From: Acanthococcus lagerstroemiae
Taxonomy: Eukaryota; Arthropoda; Insecta; Hemiptera; Eriococcidae
Assembly: GCA_031841125.1 (NCBI GenBank)
Contig: CM063108.1
Coordinates: forward strand, 55,574,122 to 55,638,121
DNA: 64,000 bases
Reading direction: 5' to 3'
The position numbers and the translations under genes are program-made. Under the pieces are notes generated by a model. The model saw only the letters and a list, made by a program, of their open reading frames with translations, had not been told where the DNA came from and made no database searches. This document shows positions 11,880-23,859 of the stretch, one piece after another; within the stretch, counting starts at the first letter, position 1, and each line of letters starts with the position of its first letter.

Positions 11880-12740
11880 CATGTTTTTTTTATGTTTCAG
11901 GTGAGTGTCGATTTCTTGATATCATGACTGAAGTTACGAATTTATTCATGTATTCGTAAGTACTTGACAACATAAGTACCTTCTTGAAACATTTACAGCG
12001 GTAATTTTCGCCCCGGAACGAGCAGTTGCCCTCGTTGCGCCTGAATCTCGATAAGTATCTGGCAAAATAATCGATGGACATTATTGCATTTCCACTTGCG
12101 CGAATTGCTCGAACTGTCTTCTTTTGAGCTCAGTCTGAAGAAAGACAGAATGGCGAAAGGATACGAAGAGGTCGGTCGTAAATTCGCGATAATTCGGAAA
12201 CAATGCTGACGATCCTGAATGACACAGACTTAGTCACAAAATGAAGGACTTCGCATGCGGGGGTAGGTCGTCTCCGTAGGGTGAAACTGAAACAGTTTTA
12301 GTCGCTTTGATTCGAGGGGCGGTCGATGACATCAACGGCGGCGGTATTCGGTGCAGTTCGAACTTTCACTCCCACTCGGCGACGATATGTAACTTAGCGC
12401 CGCGACGTACAGACACGACGGTGACTCATCATCCCCTTTTCACGCCCGGACAGTTTTTACTCAGACGTGGCGGCGGCGTCGCTTCCTCAACCGCGTCGTT
12501 ATGCGTTTTCGCGAAAATTCTCTGTGACTCAGATGTTTTCTTTTACTCGGAAACGATTGGCACACCGTTAGGAGGAGGAAATACCACGAGTTGCGTTCAC
12601 CGTTCTTCAGCGGCTGAAATCGACAATCGCCCTTGTCGTTCATGTTCAATCCTCGCCCCTGGCCCTCGAAATGATTTGTACAGGCGGTATTTTGGGCAAG
12701 TTTTCGAGCATAGGGATTTCGGCTTAAATATTTGAAAACC
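11880..12740. other. CpG-rich low-copy island, no gene recognised
   Basis: CG-rich sequence with little repetition, especially 12260-12690. Open frames exist on both strands (the longest 142 codons on plus), but their translations are rich in Arg, Ser and His, lack domain-like motifs, and mirror each other. I treat it as noncoding with possible regulatory content. Confidence 0.4.
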
Positions 12741-12830
12741 CCGAGTTTCATGTTAGTATCAGTTTGCTCTTTAATTGAAAATTGTGGCGGTTCTGGAATA
12801 TTTGAAGACGGTGGGACCAATTTGTGAGAT

Positions 12831-13078
12831 GGACGCTGTTTAACAAAAGGGAACTAACCCACATTTGTAAACAAAATGAGTTATTAGTATCGTTGGAAAG
12901 AGCGTAAACGTAGAATTTTTCAAAATTGAGCCCCCGATTCAAAAATGTGTACTCACGTTGAAAAAAGCTTCTCAATAAACGCAATGCCGTATAGTTTCTA
13001 CATGACTCTTGAACTTCGAATCACGTGTTCTCAAAAAGCGGATTTTGTGGGTTAGTTCCATTTTGTTAAACAGCGTCC
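12831..13078. mobile_element. GGACGCTGTT MITE, copy 1 (248 bp)
   Basis: The left end GGACGCTGTTTAACAAAAGG is mirrored at the right by the complement of GGACGCTGTTTAACAAAATG. The inverted match runs about 30 bp, through the next phrase (GAACTAACCCACA). A second copy of similar size lies at 62065-62316 in the opposite internal orientation. The interior has no coding potential. The flanks AGAT and AAAT are a weak 4-bp pair. The superfamily is not assigned. Confidence 0.85.
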
Positions 13079-13094
13079 AAATATCCTTTATGTA

Positions 13095-13638
13095 ATAGAC
13101 CTTTTCATAGGCGACGTCATGAGGAGAACTGTTGCACAACTGCTCCAGCATTCACAGCCATCAGGGTGCAGCCTTATTTGTTCACATTCATTTTACGAGT
13201 AAAACTCCATAAGCGAACATTCGTTCTTTGCGAGTCCATAAATATGAAAGAGAGCTTTACTTAATATTGAACGATGATTTAAATCAAAACTAAATGCTTT
13301 TAAGGGGGGTGGGAAATCGTATATATCTCTAATGCATACACATGTTCCTCTTTGTGAGAATCTGTTATAGTTCAGCTACCTAACTATAACAGATCCTCAG
13401 AAAGAGGAACATGTATAAATATGCATTAGTGATATACACGATTCCCACCCCCTTAAATCATAAATAAGCCCCCGGGAGCATTAAGAAATACGCTCTTTCA
13501 TATTTTATGGACCCGCAAAGAAGAACAAATGTTCGTTTATAATGAATGTAAACAAATAAGGTTGGACCCTGATGGCTGCAACTGGCTGGAGCAGCTGCGC
13601 AGCAGTCCTCCTCATAACGTCACCGTGAAAAGGGCTAT
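13095..13638. mobile_element. 544-bp foldback (near-perfect palindrome) element
   Basis: Two arms of about 265 bp read as inverted copies of each other. The outer ends are ATAGACCTTTTCA and the complement of ATAGCCCTTTTCA. Further in, both arms carry CAGCCATCAGGGT, the TTATTTGTT region, AACATTCGTTCTTTGCG/AACAAATGTTCGTT phrases and the GGGGGTGGGAA stretch. The arms meet at CTGTTATAGTTCAGC/CTAACTATAACAGAT near 13370. The arms have diverged modestly. A transcript would form a very long hairpin. It lies only 16 bp from the neighbouring MITE. Confidence 0.88.
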
Positions 13639-13699
13639 CAAAAATTACTCGATAGCTTATGGCAAATTGTCAATGGTCGATACGGATGTTAATCAGTGA

Positions 13700-14700
13700 T
13701 CTCTAATTTCAGTTCGGATCTGCATTATCAGTAAATCGGTTGTTTTTCATATGTGTGTGTTGACCTATACCGCTCCAATGTGTCGTCTTGACACCCTTCT
13801 CCCCCATTTATGATGTTTCTGGAGGTGACACATAAAATGTACGAATAATAAATCCGATTTAGAAGAATTTTTGGTACTCGAGATTTTTGAGAAATATTTG
13901 ATAGGCGAGGGGGAAATCTTCTTGGAGAATTAGCAAATAGGTAGAGGTAGGGACTTCTAAGATAGGAGTTGGGACACCATTCTCGAGAATTTTCAGCAAA
14001 TTCACTTGTTATCCTCCTTTTTAGGAGTAGCCGAGCTTATTGCAATTGAAATTTCATTTCCTATAGGTATTAGCTGTCCCCACGTTTGTATGTAGCGCCG
14101 AACCCGAGATGAGAGTTAGCAGTTAGTAGCAAGAAGCAAAAAGACGTTATGAGTAAATCAGTATTCAGTATGTTGAAGTGAACATTATATTTGTATGGAT
14201 GTCTTCTGTAGCATTATTCAGACGAATCATAGTCATAGGACGTATGTATGTCGTATGCGTAATTATTATCCAGCGAACAGAGAATCTGCTAGCGTTAATA
14301 TTACTTTGTTTTCATTCCCTTAGAAGTGAATAATTGTTCGCTAATCATTTGATGTTGTTAGGGTCGGCTAGGAGTAGTGTTGGTGTTTTATCTGTTGATC
14401 AATTGCTCTTCAGAAATTAGAAATCGGCTGAAATATTCGAGCTGATGGTCGAAGTGCGAATGTTGCGAAATCTGCAGCTTCGCAGTTTGAAGCCTTTTGA
14501 ACTTACCATGTGCTGTTAGTGTGTGTGTGTAGTGTCATCCCAAGTACCTTTCATTTATCAGCTCTTATATTCGAAAACAAAAGACCTTAAACATGATTAC
14601 CAATAGGTCTTTTTCCTGATATCTTTTCCAACAATAAGAGATAGAGGCTAATCTCTAGTTTCTCAGTGGAGAGCCGACCCTCTTCCAACAGCGAGCTGCT
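13700..14700. other. Noncoding, nothing defined
   Basis: AT-rich sequence without repeats whose ends I can place. A short GT run occurs at about 14518-14529. No plausible exon was seen. Confidence 0.4.
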
Positions 14701-15330
14701 TGTTTTTACCTCAAAATCCCTTTTTTTAAGTCTAGACTAATTCGCGTGCATCGTAATACGGTTTGGTAATTAATGATGCGCGTACCGATTATCTTAATGC
14801 GTTGAAAAAGCGGTATGTTCTAGATAGGTTAGTAGGTACACGGTACAGTGACGCGTGTCTCGCACACGATTCTCGTGGAGAATTAAAAAATTTTCTTCGT
14901 AATTTCGTGAGTATTTTTCCGCAATCCCCTCCAAACTTCATCTCGTTTACGCTTCGGAAAATGATTGTATACATAAGAACATGTTGTATCTTATCTGATC
15001 GCGAATACGGTTATTCGTTTCCGATTTCCTCACCACGCCATGCTGGTTTCATTCTTCCGAAATTCACACGGTTTTCGCGCTGGTTGGTCTGGCTGTTGAG
15101 GCCGACTGTGACCGCGTCTGCGATATCTGATAGAGCGTGCATTCTCCGCACTGTACTCCGTTCCGCATCCTATCACTCGTTTTCCATCGAAAATTTGTTT
15201 CGATTGTATTCGACAGTTGGCCTCCAAAAGGCTTCGGCAACATCCTCATCTTTCTTCCTTGTACGTGAGTTTTTCAAAATGACGGATCCGCCAACCGAAT
15301 GCTATCTTGTAGGGTGGTAACGAGAGGGTG
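14700..15330. other. Low-copy island with the window's longest open frame (185 codons, unrecognised)
   Basis: The plus-strand frame 14763-15320 is the longest in the window. Its translation is Ser-, Arg- and Leu-rich, has no motif I recognise and no obvious Kozak or splice context, and overlaps three minus-strand frames of similar quality. The open length probably reflects the local GC content. It could equally be an untranslated exon or a regulatory island. Confidence 0.3.
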
Positions 15331-15545
15331 GACCTAGAAATTATTCGAAAATCTACATTCAGCGACCTTGGAACCCGAAACACTGAATACATTCTCGAAA
15401 CAATGGCTAGTGCTTGTTCACAACCCGCAGCGGTGGAACGCCTAGAAGCTAATGTTTAATATTTGCCCTTGAAATCAGATTCATTAACCTTGAAAACCTG
15501 CATATCAACAATGAACTCTTGATTTTCATTTTTTTCCACAATTTT

Positions 15546-16288
15546 CAAGCTGTCTGCCGGTCATATAAGTCATCTAAAGTCATCTATTTTGAAAAGAGAC
15601 CATCCAAGTCATCTTTTTTTCGCTGTGGTTCATCTGAAAAATTTTTATTCTATTAAATATTTCGTTTGGTTAGTATGAAAAGGTGATATCTGTTGAAAAA
15701 CAAATCTTACAGGAGAGGGGTTTTGAAGCAACCCCGACGAATGAATCTGTTGAACATGAGTTTTAACTAAAAATATGTAGTATAACAATGGTTCAACATA
15801 GGAATACATCTCAGAGATGAAAATATTCCACTTTTCTTTTCTTAAATCTTTTCATATATGAGTTTTTGTTAGTGATGTATTTTTAATCCATTTTGTTTTT
15901 AGCGTTTCCTGGTGAACTGAGGCAATATTTTATCATTTGCTGTGTGGTATCTTGTAGATAATAAAATTTCCTATACAACGATACCAAAAAGTCACTTTGT
16001 CAAGCATTGCAGATAGCACCTTTCCACACTTACCCACTGATTTAAAAAAAAAAAAAAAAAGAGAAACTACCAAAGTATAACATAAGTTGATCGTACAGAC
16101 ATCAGCTAATGATTGAATAGTCAGCGAGTATGAATGAAATAGAAAGAAAGAATAGGAATGATATTTTGAATACAACATAAAGTAGGGGAAACATTAGAAA
16201 AGAAAGCGATAGGAGTGGGCAAAACATTTTTTACAAAAGTCATACAAAGGTCATACTATTGGAAAATTTGTATTTGATAGACACCCTG
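15546..16288. mobile_element. Degenerate word element C (GTCATC/GTCATAC words)
   Basis: The left end (caagctgtctgccGGTCATA, then AAGTCATCTAAAGTCATC) and the right end (AAAGTCATACAAAGGTCATAC, then GATAGACACCCTG) have the layout of element A. No target duplication remains and the left CAGGG is mutated. The 743-bp length suggests later insertions, or that two half-elements are juxtaposed. An A run lies at 16044-16060. Confidence 0.55.
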
Positions 16289-16489
16289 ATGCAGGAGGGA
16301 GTGGGAGCTTGAAAGTGATGCTTTGTACTTGTTTCTTTTTCCTCAACTGTTTTCGATTTTTCTTTTCTGGTCCTTCCACCTGGTCTCTTCAAACTACGAT
16401 TGCTAGGAGTTTTTTGTTCGTTTGCACTCAGTATGGAAGAATCGTATTAGGTAGCAACTTTTTTTTTCAAAAAACTGGAGGTGGCATTG

Positions 16490-16960
16490 CCTTGTGAGTC
16501 CAATCCAACGAGGTGTTTCGTCTCACGATTCGATCGCAGAATATGGTCTGCGGTTCATGGGGCGGACGTACGCTATGGACGATGAAATTGAGCATCAACC
16601 AATTTATTAATCGCACCAGCAGTTGGGTGATCTCCGCTGCGACGCTGGTTTATTATAACCGTCTACACTGGGGCGGCGTTCAACTTGGCCTCATGCACCT
16701 TTTATTAATGATGAATTACTGCGTCATACATTTTACACACTTACAAGTAATCAACAACAACAGTCGTTCAGAGAATTTTAAATGACGCGACCGAAAGCAC
16801 ATTCCATTGCAATTAGCAATACGATATCGGTACGTTGGAATTTTTCAGCAAAACGTTACCATTGCTTATCGTTCTCGTGTTAGGTTGTCGATGAAAAAAT
16901 ACACACACAAGCACACACAGACTTGGCGTAAATATTATCATCGATATGAGCCTGGCAGAA
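16490..16960. other. Low-copy island, no gene recognised
   Basis: CG-richer sequence (for example ggggcggacgtacgctatgg and gggcggcgttcaacttgg) without repeat words. The open plus frame 16513-16785 does not resemble a known protein. Confidence 0.35.
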
Positions 16961-17399
16961 TTACGCATTTGCGAATTTGAAATTTATATTGAGTTGTAAT
17001 ATGTTTGCGATGTTGCAAAAAAGAAAATGATATAATCAGGCTCCCTAGCGGCAAAGTTGAGGCCCTGTCGAGTTTGAGGGATCAGATTAATCGCTTTCAT
17101 AAGAAGTACGCAGAAGAGGATTCTCTATTCTGAATTTTAAAATATCTAAGGTTATTCGAGGATGAATGCTTATTGCAATCATCTTTTCTGCAACTTTGAC
17201 TACAAATTAAAACAGTAATCGAAACAGATAAATGGGTAGACTCCTTATAATAGGAGACCTATCTTTGCTCCTCGTGTTGAAGAAACGTATCGATTTTGAT
17301 CACTTTACCCTCCTTACTTGTGTTCAGGATGCTTGCGTGTATGTCGCGTCACGAGCGCTCTCTACATTTCATTTCACATCCAAATGGGGGAGGGGATTT

Positions 17400-20300
17400 G
17401 ATGGTGTTTGTTATTGACCCATAAATAAATGAAAACGAATGTTTGCGAGTAAAGCAGGCAAAATGTTTACAATTTTTCGGAGAATGTCTATGATATAACT
17501 TCATTTTCAACTGTTGGGAGGGGCAAATCCTTCCTCTTTACTCAACCCGCTGACCATTGGAAGATCCAAGAATTAATTCTGTATGGGTCAATTCAAAAGG
17601 TGTAGGAATTGGAAAGTTTTCACTCTCCGTTTCCTTCCTTCCTTCCTTCCTTCCTGATCCCCCCATTTTATGCTTTCGATGTGGTGATGGAGCGAAAAAT
17701 TCATCGGGGTTGTGAAGATATGTTCGGAATGAGGACTATTTTCGTAATGATGTTGAAAATCAATGTGTCGTACAGCTTTTTCTACGCACTGAATTCTTAA
17801 TTCAGTGACAATTTTCAATGAATTTTCATCATTTATCACTAAACCTTCCCTCAGGGCGAGAGGCGGATCCGGCCCTTGAAACTAGCTGATTCTTCAGTGC
17901 GCGGGTGAGGATCAAATGCTCAGACTTACTTAAAACTCTTCAAGGCTTTCCAGAAGTCGTCCAACTATTCCTGACTTCCGCAAACGTTAATCCGTATTAG
18001 TCTTTAAGCGAGTGAAATGTTTGTATCAGTTGTTGGACTACCAATTTCTTTCGAAGTTGTGCCGGATTCCTCTGATGGTGAAACGATGTACCAAATCGCG
18101 TGAGCGTCGGATTTAGTCATCAGGTTATGCGAGACTCCTCTGCAAACAATTTTTAACCGGCGAATGCATGCATTTTTGAAGTAGTTCCTTCAGCAGTTCA
18201 TTAGTTTTGGTTGGTCACCAACCGACGTAGCCAGTCTTACCTGATGAACTCTGAAGCATATTAACATTTAGTGGGAGGAGGGGGGTTGACACACTTTCTA
18301 GAATGGAAATGTGTGTTATTCTAATTATTGCAATGTTTAAGATTTGATTAAGGCTCTTCTGTAACTATTATCTTTTTATAATACCTCTGTCCCTTTTTAA
18401 AACTCGCCAAGAGTCTCCCAGCTGTGTTTGGAACTCGGTAAGGCGCTTGTTTAAGAGACTTGCTAACTGTTGAAAACTAGTTTAATACCTAACGACTCAA
18501 CCAGGCGTGATCAAAACAATTGAAGCTACCTCTGTGCTTGTTTTTTAAACATTCCTCGGCTGTTTAGTCACATGGCTATGTATATAACTAGATTGTACTT
18601 TTACTCAAATAGACGTTCTACTTATTCACATGACTACTATGATCGACAGTCAATATTATCGGTGTCCCATGCCTGTGAGATTTAAGGAACACCGATACGT
18701 TTAATAAAACTTGGAGAAGTGCGGAGAAGAGAATCTTAGAATGGTGAGTGATCCTAAAAGTGAAATTTACTCGGAGCTGAATCATGCTTGTGAAGGGAGG
18801 GACAAAGTGTAGAAGAATGTTGAGGAAAAGAAAAGAACGCCGGGAGTCAGTTTGATGCTAAGAAAATTTTATTCGCCATATACTGAGTACAAAAATGTGG
18901 AATTAATCTGAATAGTGATTGACTAAAACTTGAAGAGGCCCGCTAGAAACTCGTACTTACGCAAAAACGGAATAAGTGAGTTAGATACGGCAGGATGGTG
19001 AACAACCCTTGATGCAGAGAGTCTAAAATGGTGAAACTAATTCAGGTCCAAATTGTGTTAGAGTAAGTAGGTGAATGAGGAAGAATGAGTTATTATACTG
19101 GGGAAGAGTAAAAGGTAATTCGACGGTGCCAAGATCTGTTCAACCCTATACCTCGTGTCTGACAAACTGTTGAGTGATATACGAAAACCTATGGAAAATC
19201 ACACATGAGCAAAAATGAAATTAGTGAGTTGTATATATCTCATGATGCTGAGTGAATCCTTTAAGTAGAGGAGGATTCAGAAAGTTGTAATACGGATCCA
19301 AATTATATGTTTGTGAGAAGACTAGTAAGTTCGTTCTGTAAAGAGCTGAAAGGAGTAAGGGTCGATGTGTTGGTGCAAATATTTTCCTCGTCCTATACTT
19401 AGTATGAACGGGTGAAACTAATACCAGCCTGAAAAGTTTGAGTAAGGCTCGGGTAGAGGGAATATAAAACCGCAACTAAGCTAGAACTGAAAAGATAACT
19501 TGCGGATTTGAGAGTACTGTGGGATCCTTGAAATCGAGGAGAGTCTAAAAAGATAGTACATGCGTGGGTCACAGAAATGTCCGAGTAAGACTTGAGGATA
19601 AATGTACAACCCCATTAAGCAGAAACTGAAAAAGTTAGTTGTGTATGTGGGTGAAAAAAGCGCGTTTAATCAAAACCATAGTTTTGAGGAAAACTCTGTA
19701 AAAGTTTTCATTTTATCACAACTCGGCGATTCTAGACTGTACAATATTGCGTTCAGTCTCATTCAGAAAAGTAAGCCCTTATCTATATTTCTGAGTTGGG
19801 GAAACGAACATTGATCCATTTCAGTCTGCTTCAATTTTCCGGTAGCGTGTTGTATATCCTTTTTCCACTCATCGAGTATTGCAATTTTTTTCACATATTG
19901 TAAGTGTACCTGCAATATTCGTATCTGAATAAAGGAAATATGCAACCCGATTCAGTAATTAATATTTTTCAGGGAACAAAAATATGTATGATACACTTCA
20001 CGAACTAAAACCTATAATAAATCTAATACATCTTATGAAGACCACATAGCACAATATCATTCATTGTCAGGATATCAGGTATGGGAACCTATCATGTTTC
20101 AACTCGTCATAACTCGGGAACAAATAAACATAGAGATTTTCTTGTACAAAAAGACTTTTTTTAAAAAATTACTTCCTTTGAACATGAACATTGCTTAAAT
20201 GACTACCCCTATTTTCAACAAAATTCTCAACTCACTTTTTGAAACTTCCGATCATTTTCTTAAGCAGTATGGTTCTATCCTTCTTCACAGCCTGTCAAAG

Positions 20301-20450
20301 CTTTATTTTATTAATATTCCCTTTTTCGCGGAAGTTTTCAATCTATAGGGGAAGAGTTATTACAGTGGGCACTCGTTAACACGGCTGAATGGAAAAACAT
20401 TTTCGAAGAGCGTGAATAAGACTCCTGACTTGGAAACCAACTCAATGGCA
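17400..20450. other. Degenerate repeat-derived region, no gene seen
   Basis: A GGCGGATCC-like hAT end lies near 17870. From about 17900 to 18540, short phrases around AGACTT, ACTCTTCAAG and GACTTGC recur, as they do at 26.1-26.4 and 29.8-30.4 kb. From about 18660 to 19640, phrases such as GGTGAAACTAAT, GATGCTGAGTGAA and TCCAAATTATATGTTTGTG recur irregularly. A short hairpin with arms TATCGGTGT and ACACCGATA occurs at 18657-18697. Confidence 0.4.
17631..17655 (+). repeat. (TTCC)n microsatellite
   Basis: About six tandem TTCC units, simple sequence. Confidence 0.9.
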
Positions 20451-20454
20451 AGCA

Positions 20455-21380
20455 TGTGGTTTTCCATATTCCACTCATTTATCTTGGTGAAGTACTATGG
20501 ATAACCTAACCTTGATAAACTAGACTACCACCAGCCGATATCTTACTCCCACATTCCACTTGTTTCACTATAACAGCGATTTGAAATACAATTGGATAAC
20601 CAAAACTTGATAAACTAGACTATCATCAGCTGATATCTCGCTTCCCCATTCCATTTGTTTTACTCCTACAACGATTTGAATACAACGGGTAACCAAAACC
20701 TGATAATCTAGACTGCTATCAGCTGATATCTAGCTTCCCCACTGCACTTGTTCCACTATAACAGCGATTTGTAATACAATTGGATAACTGAAACTTGATA
20801 AACTAGACTGCCACCAGTTAATATCTCGCCTCCCCACTGCACTTGTTTCACAGGGTTGCCACTTTCTGGAAAACCGGGAAAAGTCAGGGAATTTGGTCAG
20901 TCAGGGAAAATTCAGGGAATTTTCATTTAAGTCAGGGAAATTTTCTGAAAATAAACGAGTTCGTATTTTATCAGAGTAAACTTTTTTTATCATAACATAA
21001 GAATAATGATAATCTATTCGCAAGTGAAATAGTCTATAATATTGAAAAATATTACATAAATTACATCTGTACCTTCTTCTTCTCGATAGCGATTTTTTAA
21101 AAATCTGTATTGTAAAAAGTTTCTGTGACTCTCCTCCCTCTGGGCTTTCTCGGAATCCTGTAAAAAAGTCAGGGAAAATTGGAAAAGTTGGCCTGAAAAA
21201 CCGGGAAAAGTCAGGGAAAACCAATCCTGAAAAAAGTGGCAACCCTGTTTCAGTACAACAGCGACTTGTAATATGTAGAATCGTATAACTGAAATTTGAT
21301 AAACTAGACTGCCAACAGCTATCTCGCTGTCCCACTCCAGTTGTTTCACTGCAACAGCGATTTGAATTACAATAGGTTCC
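20455..21380. repeat. Minisatellite, period about 94 bp, about five units, interrupted by an element
   Basis: The phrase CTTGATAAACTAGACT begins units at about 20511, 20606, 20699, 20794 and, after the insertion, about 21294. Each unit continues with CAGCTGATATCTCGC-like and CACTTGTTTCA..ACAGCGATTTG phrases. Units differ by scattered substitutions. The fourth unit is split by the word element at 20851-21247. Confidence 0.85.
20851..21247. mobile_element. Word element D: word GAAAAGTCAGGGAA, TSD TTTCA, inserted in the minisatellite
   Basis: The left CAGGGTTGCCACTTT and the right complement of CAGGGTTGCCACTTT are identical 15-bp inverted termini. TTTCA flanks both sides (20846-20850 and 21248-21252). 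Neighbouring minisatellite units show the empty site (CTTGTTTCACTATAACAGCG), proving insertion. The word GGGAAAAGTCAGGGAA occurs on the same strand at both ends. Length 397 bp, no coding frame of its own. A hAT-like class with 5-bp duplication is my inference. Confidence 0.92.
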
Positions 21381-22040
21381 CGTGCCGCACTAAGTAACAT
21401 AAAATTCGTTTGATTTTGAAAATTGAAATTACAATTATTGCAATAAAGAAGAAGCTAGTATTTTAGCTCGCATATTCACACTGCACCGCATAGAGCGCGT
21501 TTCCATTTCAATCTTTATAAAGTGAAAATGAAAACGCACTCTATAGGATTTTTGTATAAAGGCGCGATATCAGTTGACAATTCTTAGAAGTCCCCCCCTT
21601 TTTTTTTTTAAATCTTTCCCATGTGGGACAGCGCGTTGGATACATGGCTCTGTGTAGTGCAGTTTGTGCACTACACCACTCTTAATGCTGGCCGTGTATG
21701 GCACAATTCTTATGCAGTGATTTTGGAAATTCTCAGTCTCACATTCGCACTATAATGTCACTTCTAATTCAGTCAACTTGTGAAATGTTCTACAGACTCG
21801 GTATAAACAATATACAAATACAATCGAAGTTCAACATGTTTCCTGCTCTATTTTTGATTAAAGTAATTGAGGAAGCTAGTTTACTAGTCGATACAAGTAC
21901 ACTGATCTCCATCATTCCTGCGTGCAAGCCTATCCAGTAGCACTAGTGGGAGCCAATTGACATAATTGGGGGTGGGGGGGGGTTAGAAAGTAAAACTAAT
22001 TATTTCGTTCGGGAAGTAAGTTCGGGTTCAGCCCCCCAAA
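21381..22040. other. Noncoding, no gene seen
   Basis: AT-rich with T and G runs (about 21600-21610 and 21971-21981). A short inverted phrase ATAGAGCGCGTTTCCAT/ATGAAAACGCACTCTAT sits at about 21490-21546. Confidence 0.4.
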
Positions 22041-23190
22041 AAATTGTCGCCAGTTTTGAGCGAGGAGAAAACCGGGTGCACAGTGGATATTCGTAACCAT
22101 CTTTTCATCAATGGGTTTGTGAGTGCGTGTACCCTATGGTGGCGGAAAGGGACGACAACAAACAGATGGACACCTCGACTGAGTCCGCATGGGGCGCACG
22201 GTTTCACAGGTCGGCGGCGCACAGAATCTGGTTGCAGGCAGCTAGGAAGACGCGAACGTATTGTATGTGTAGCCCAACCGTGGTAGGACAGCGTGCAGCT
22301 GCGAAACCAGTTCCAGTTTATGGTATAGGAGGACTCTCTGAATAGTTGCGAGAGAGTCCATGCACTCGCTGCATCGAGGTCTAGGTCATTACAGACAATA
22401 CTATATACTACTCGGTAATACGCTCGGAGGTGAACATTGTTTCGGAATATAGGATCTGGAACGACGTATTTATTGGCGTTTGTTTTCTGTCGAGGAGCAG
22501 TGAGCCAAAGAGAATCGCGTTCTATTTAATCAAAATCTCTCGGGTATTATGAAGATATATAACGATACATAAACTAATCTCGACGGGTATACTGGGTCAC
22601 CGCGCCGCACCATTCCTCAGCGGCCATCGCGCTCCGGAATACAAGAAGCGAGCGATTTATCGATTCTGTAAACGATTTTCCCATCCCAACTTATATAGCC
22701 GATAGGTGTTAGGGATACCTAATCCAAATATATATATATACATGTATATGTAGAGTAATATGGTTAATGAGAGAGAGTGAGAAAGAGGAAAGACGCACCT
22801 CCGCCCCCTCCTGGGTAACAGTCAGAAACGGACGTAATGGGTACGCCATAAATTCCGGTGCCGCGGTCTGTCGACCGAGCCTACTCGATCCGCGATTTGC
22901 GTAAAGCCAAGTTCGCCAGCATGAAAATGCACGCTGAAAATTTTTTTCGAAGTTTTTATAGTTCTGGTATGGGCAGGTATTAACCGCGGAGAAGAATATA
23001 TTACATACAGATGCCTGTGAAGACAGCGTGTGTATAATATTCATTTCTCGGTAGCTTTACGATGTGCTAATAAAATTTGAATAATTTTCTTAATACAAAA
23101 GCGTCGAACAAACGAGAAGATCAGCACGTCTACCTCGAATCAATAATAATAAAGGACACACGGTTCGTTATTTTTCTTTTCATTGTAACA
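22041..23190. other. CpG-rich low-copy island with AT dinucleotide run
   Basis: The sequence becomes CG-rich at 22041-22660 and again at 22790-22940. Open frames on both strands encode no recognisable domain. An AT run lies at about 22728-22742. A candidate exon follows at 23191, so this could be upstream regulatory or promoter DNA for it. Confidence 0.35.
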
Positions 23191-23216
23191 GTATACAGGC
23201 TGGAGGGAGTGGTTCA

Positions 23217-23374
23217 ATGGCTCAGAAGTTAGGCGCGGTTTTGGCTCGCCAAGATTCTCGATTTCGTAAGTTGAAGAAAGGTTTGGCGAACTTCGGACAA
23301 GTCGACCAGTCCGGGAAGCCTTACGTTGGAAGTAATGTTATCCACTTATCTGAAAATGTGCTACTCTGTGTGAA
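23217..23374 (+). CDS. Candidate coding exon of unknown gene
   Basis: A long pyrimidine tract ending in TTGTAACAG (acceptor at 23190) precedes a 26-base leader and an ATG in good context (TTCAATGGC). The frame runs about 53 codons to AAG|GTCAGT, a good donor at 23375. A second donor, TTC|GTAAGT, lies inside at about 23265. The translation begins MAQKLGAVLARQDSRFRKLK, is basic at the N-terminus, and continues with a hydrophilic middle and LSENVLLCVK. I recognise no family. The acceptor, start and donor alignment is better than elsewhere in the window, but it may be chance or an alternative first exon of the downstream gene. Confidence 0.35.
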
Positions 23375-23859
23375 GGTCAGTATCGGATCAAGCGAAGTGT
23401 CCTGGGGAGGGGGAATACAAAATTTTTGAAAATAATTGACTTTTTCGTGGAGTTGGCGTATGTGCTTGTACGCTTTTTTTGCACAGAATGCATTTTCCAA
23501 CTTTTCATAATTTTGTAAATAACTGTACAAAATTTCATCTCGATATCTTGCTCCAGCCAGGATTTTTCGGGGGGGGGGGGGATCAGCAACATTTTTTAAT
23601 AATGTAGTTAGACTGGGGGTACACCTAATATGAACTGTATGATTTTACATTGACGTACAGTATGTTGTGCTTTTCAACTTCAATTATGCATCTAAATTTA
23701 AATTGCATTTCGCGCATTTACTATGATACTGTCAGCATATGAAAAATTCTCATCTCAAGGATGGGATTCATCCCTACCCCCTCCCCGGCTACGGTCCTGA
23801 TGCCGGCGTTACTTGCAAACATATTAGATATTAGTTATTTGGGACGTAGCAGGATTTCA

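Noticed and set aside
12307..12735. 142-codon plus-strand frame as a coding exon
   Set aside because: Overlapped by a comparable minus-strand frame; no domain, no protein-like composition, and no convincing start or splice context.
14763..15320. Longest open frame in the window (185 codons, plus) as a gene
   Set aside because: No recognisable motif, Ser/Arg-rich translation, opposing open frames on minus, no supporting splice or UTR signals; local GC content explains the length.
18657..18697. Short hairpin (TATCGGTGT/ACACCGATA) as a microRNA precursor
   Set aside because: The stem is only about 10 bp with a 20-base loop, too small for a miRNA precursor, and no known mature sequence is present.
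22044..22345. Overlapping plus-strand frames as exons
   Set aside because: Translations are rich in Arg, Thr and Trp with no motif, and two frames and the minus strand are all open, typical of a GC-rich noncoding island.
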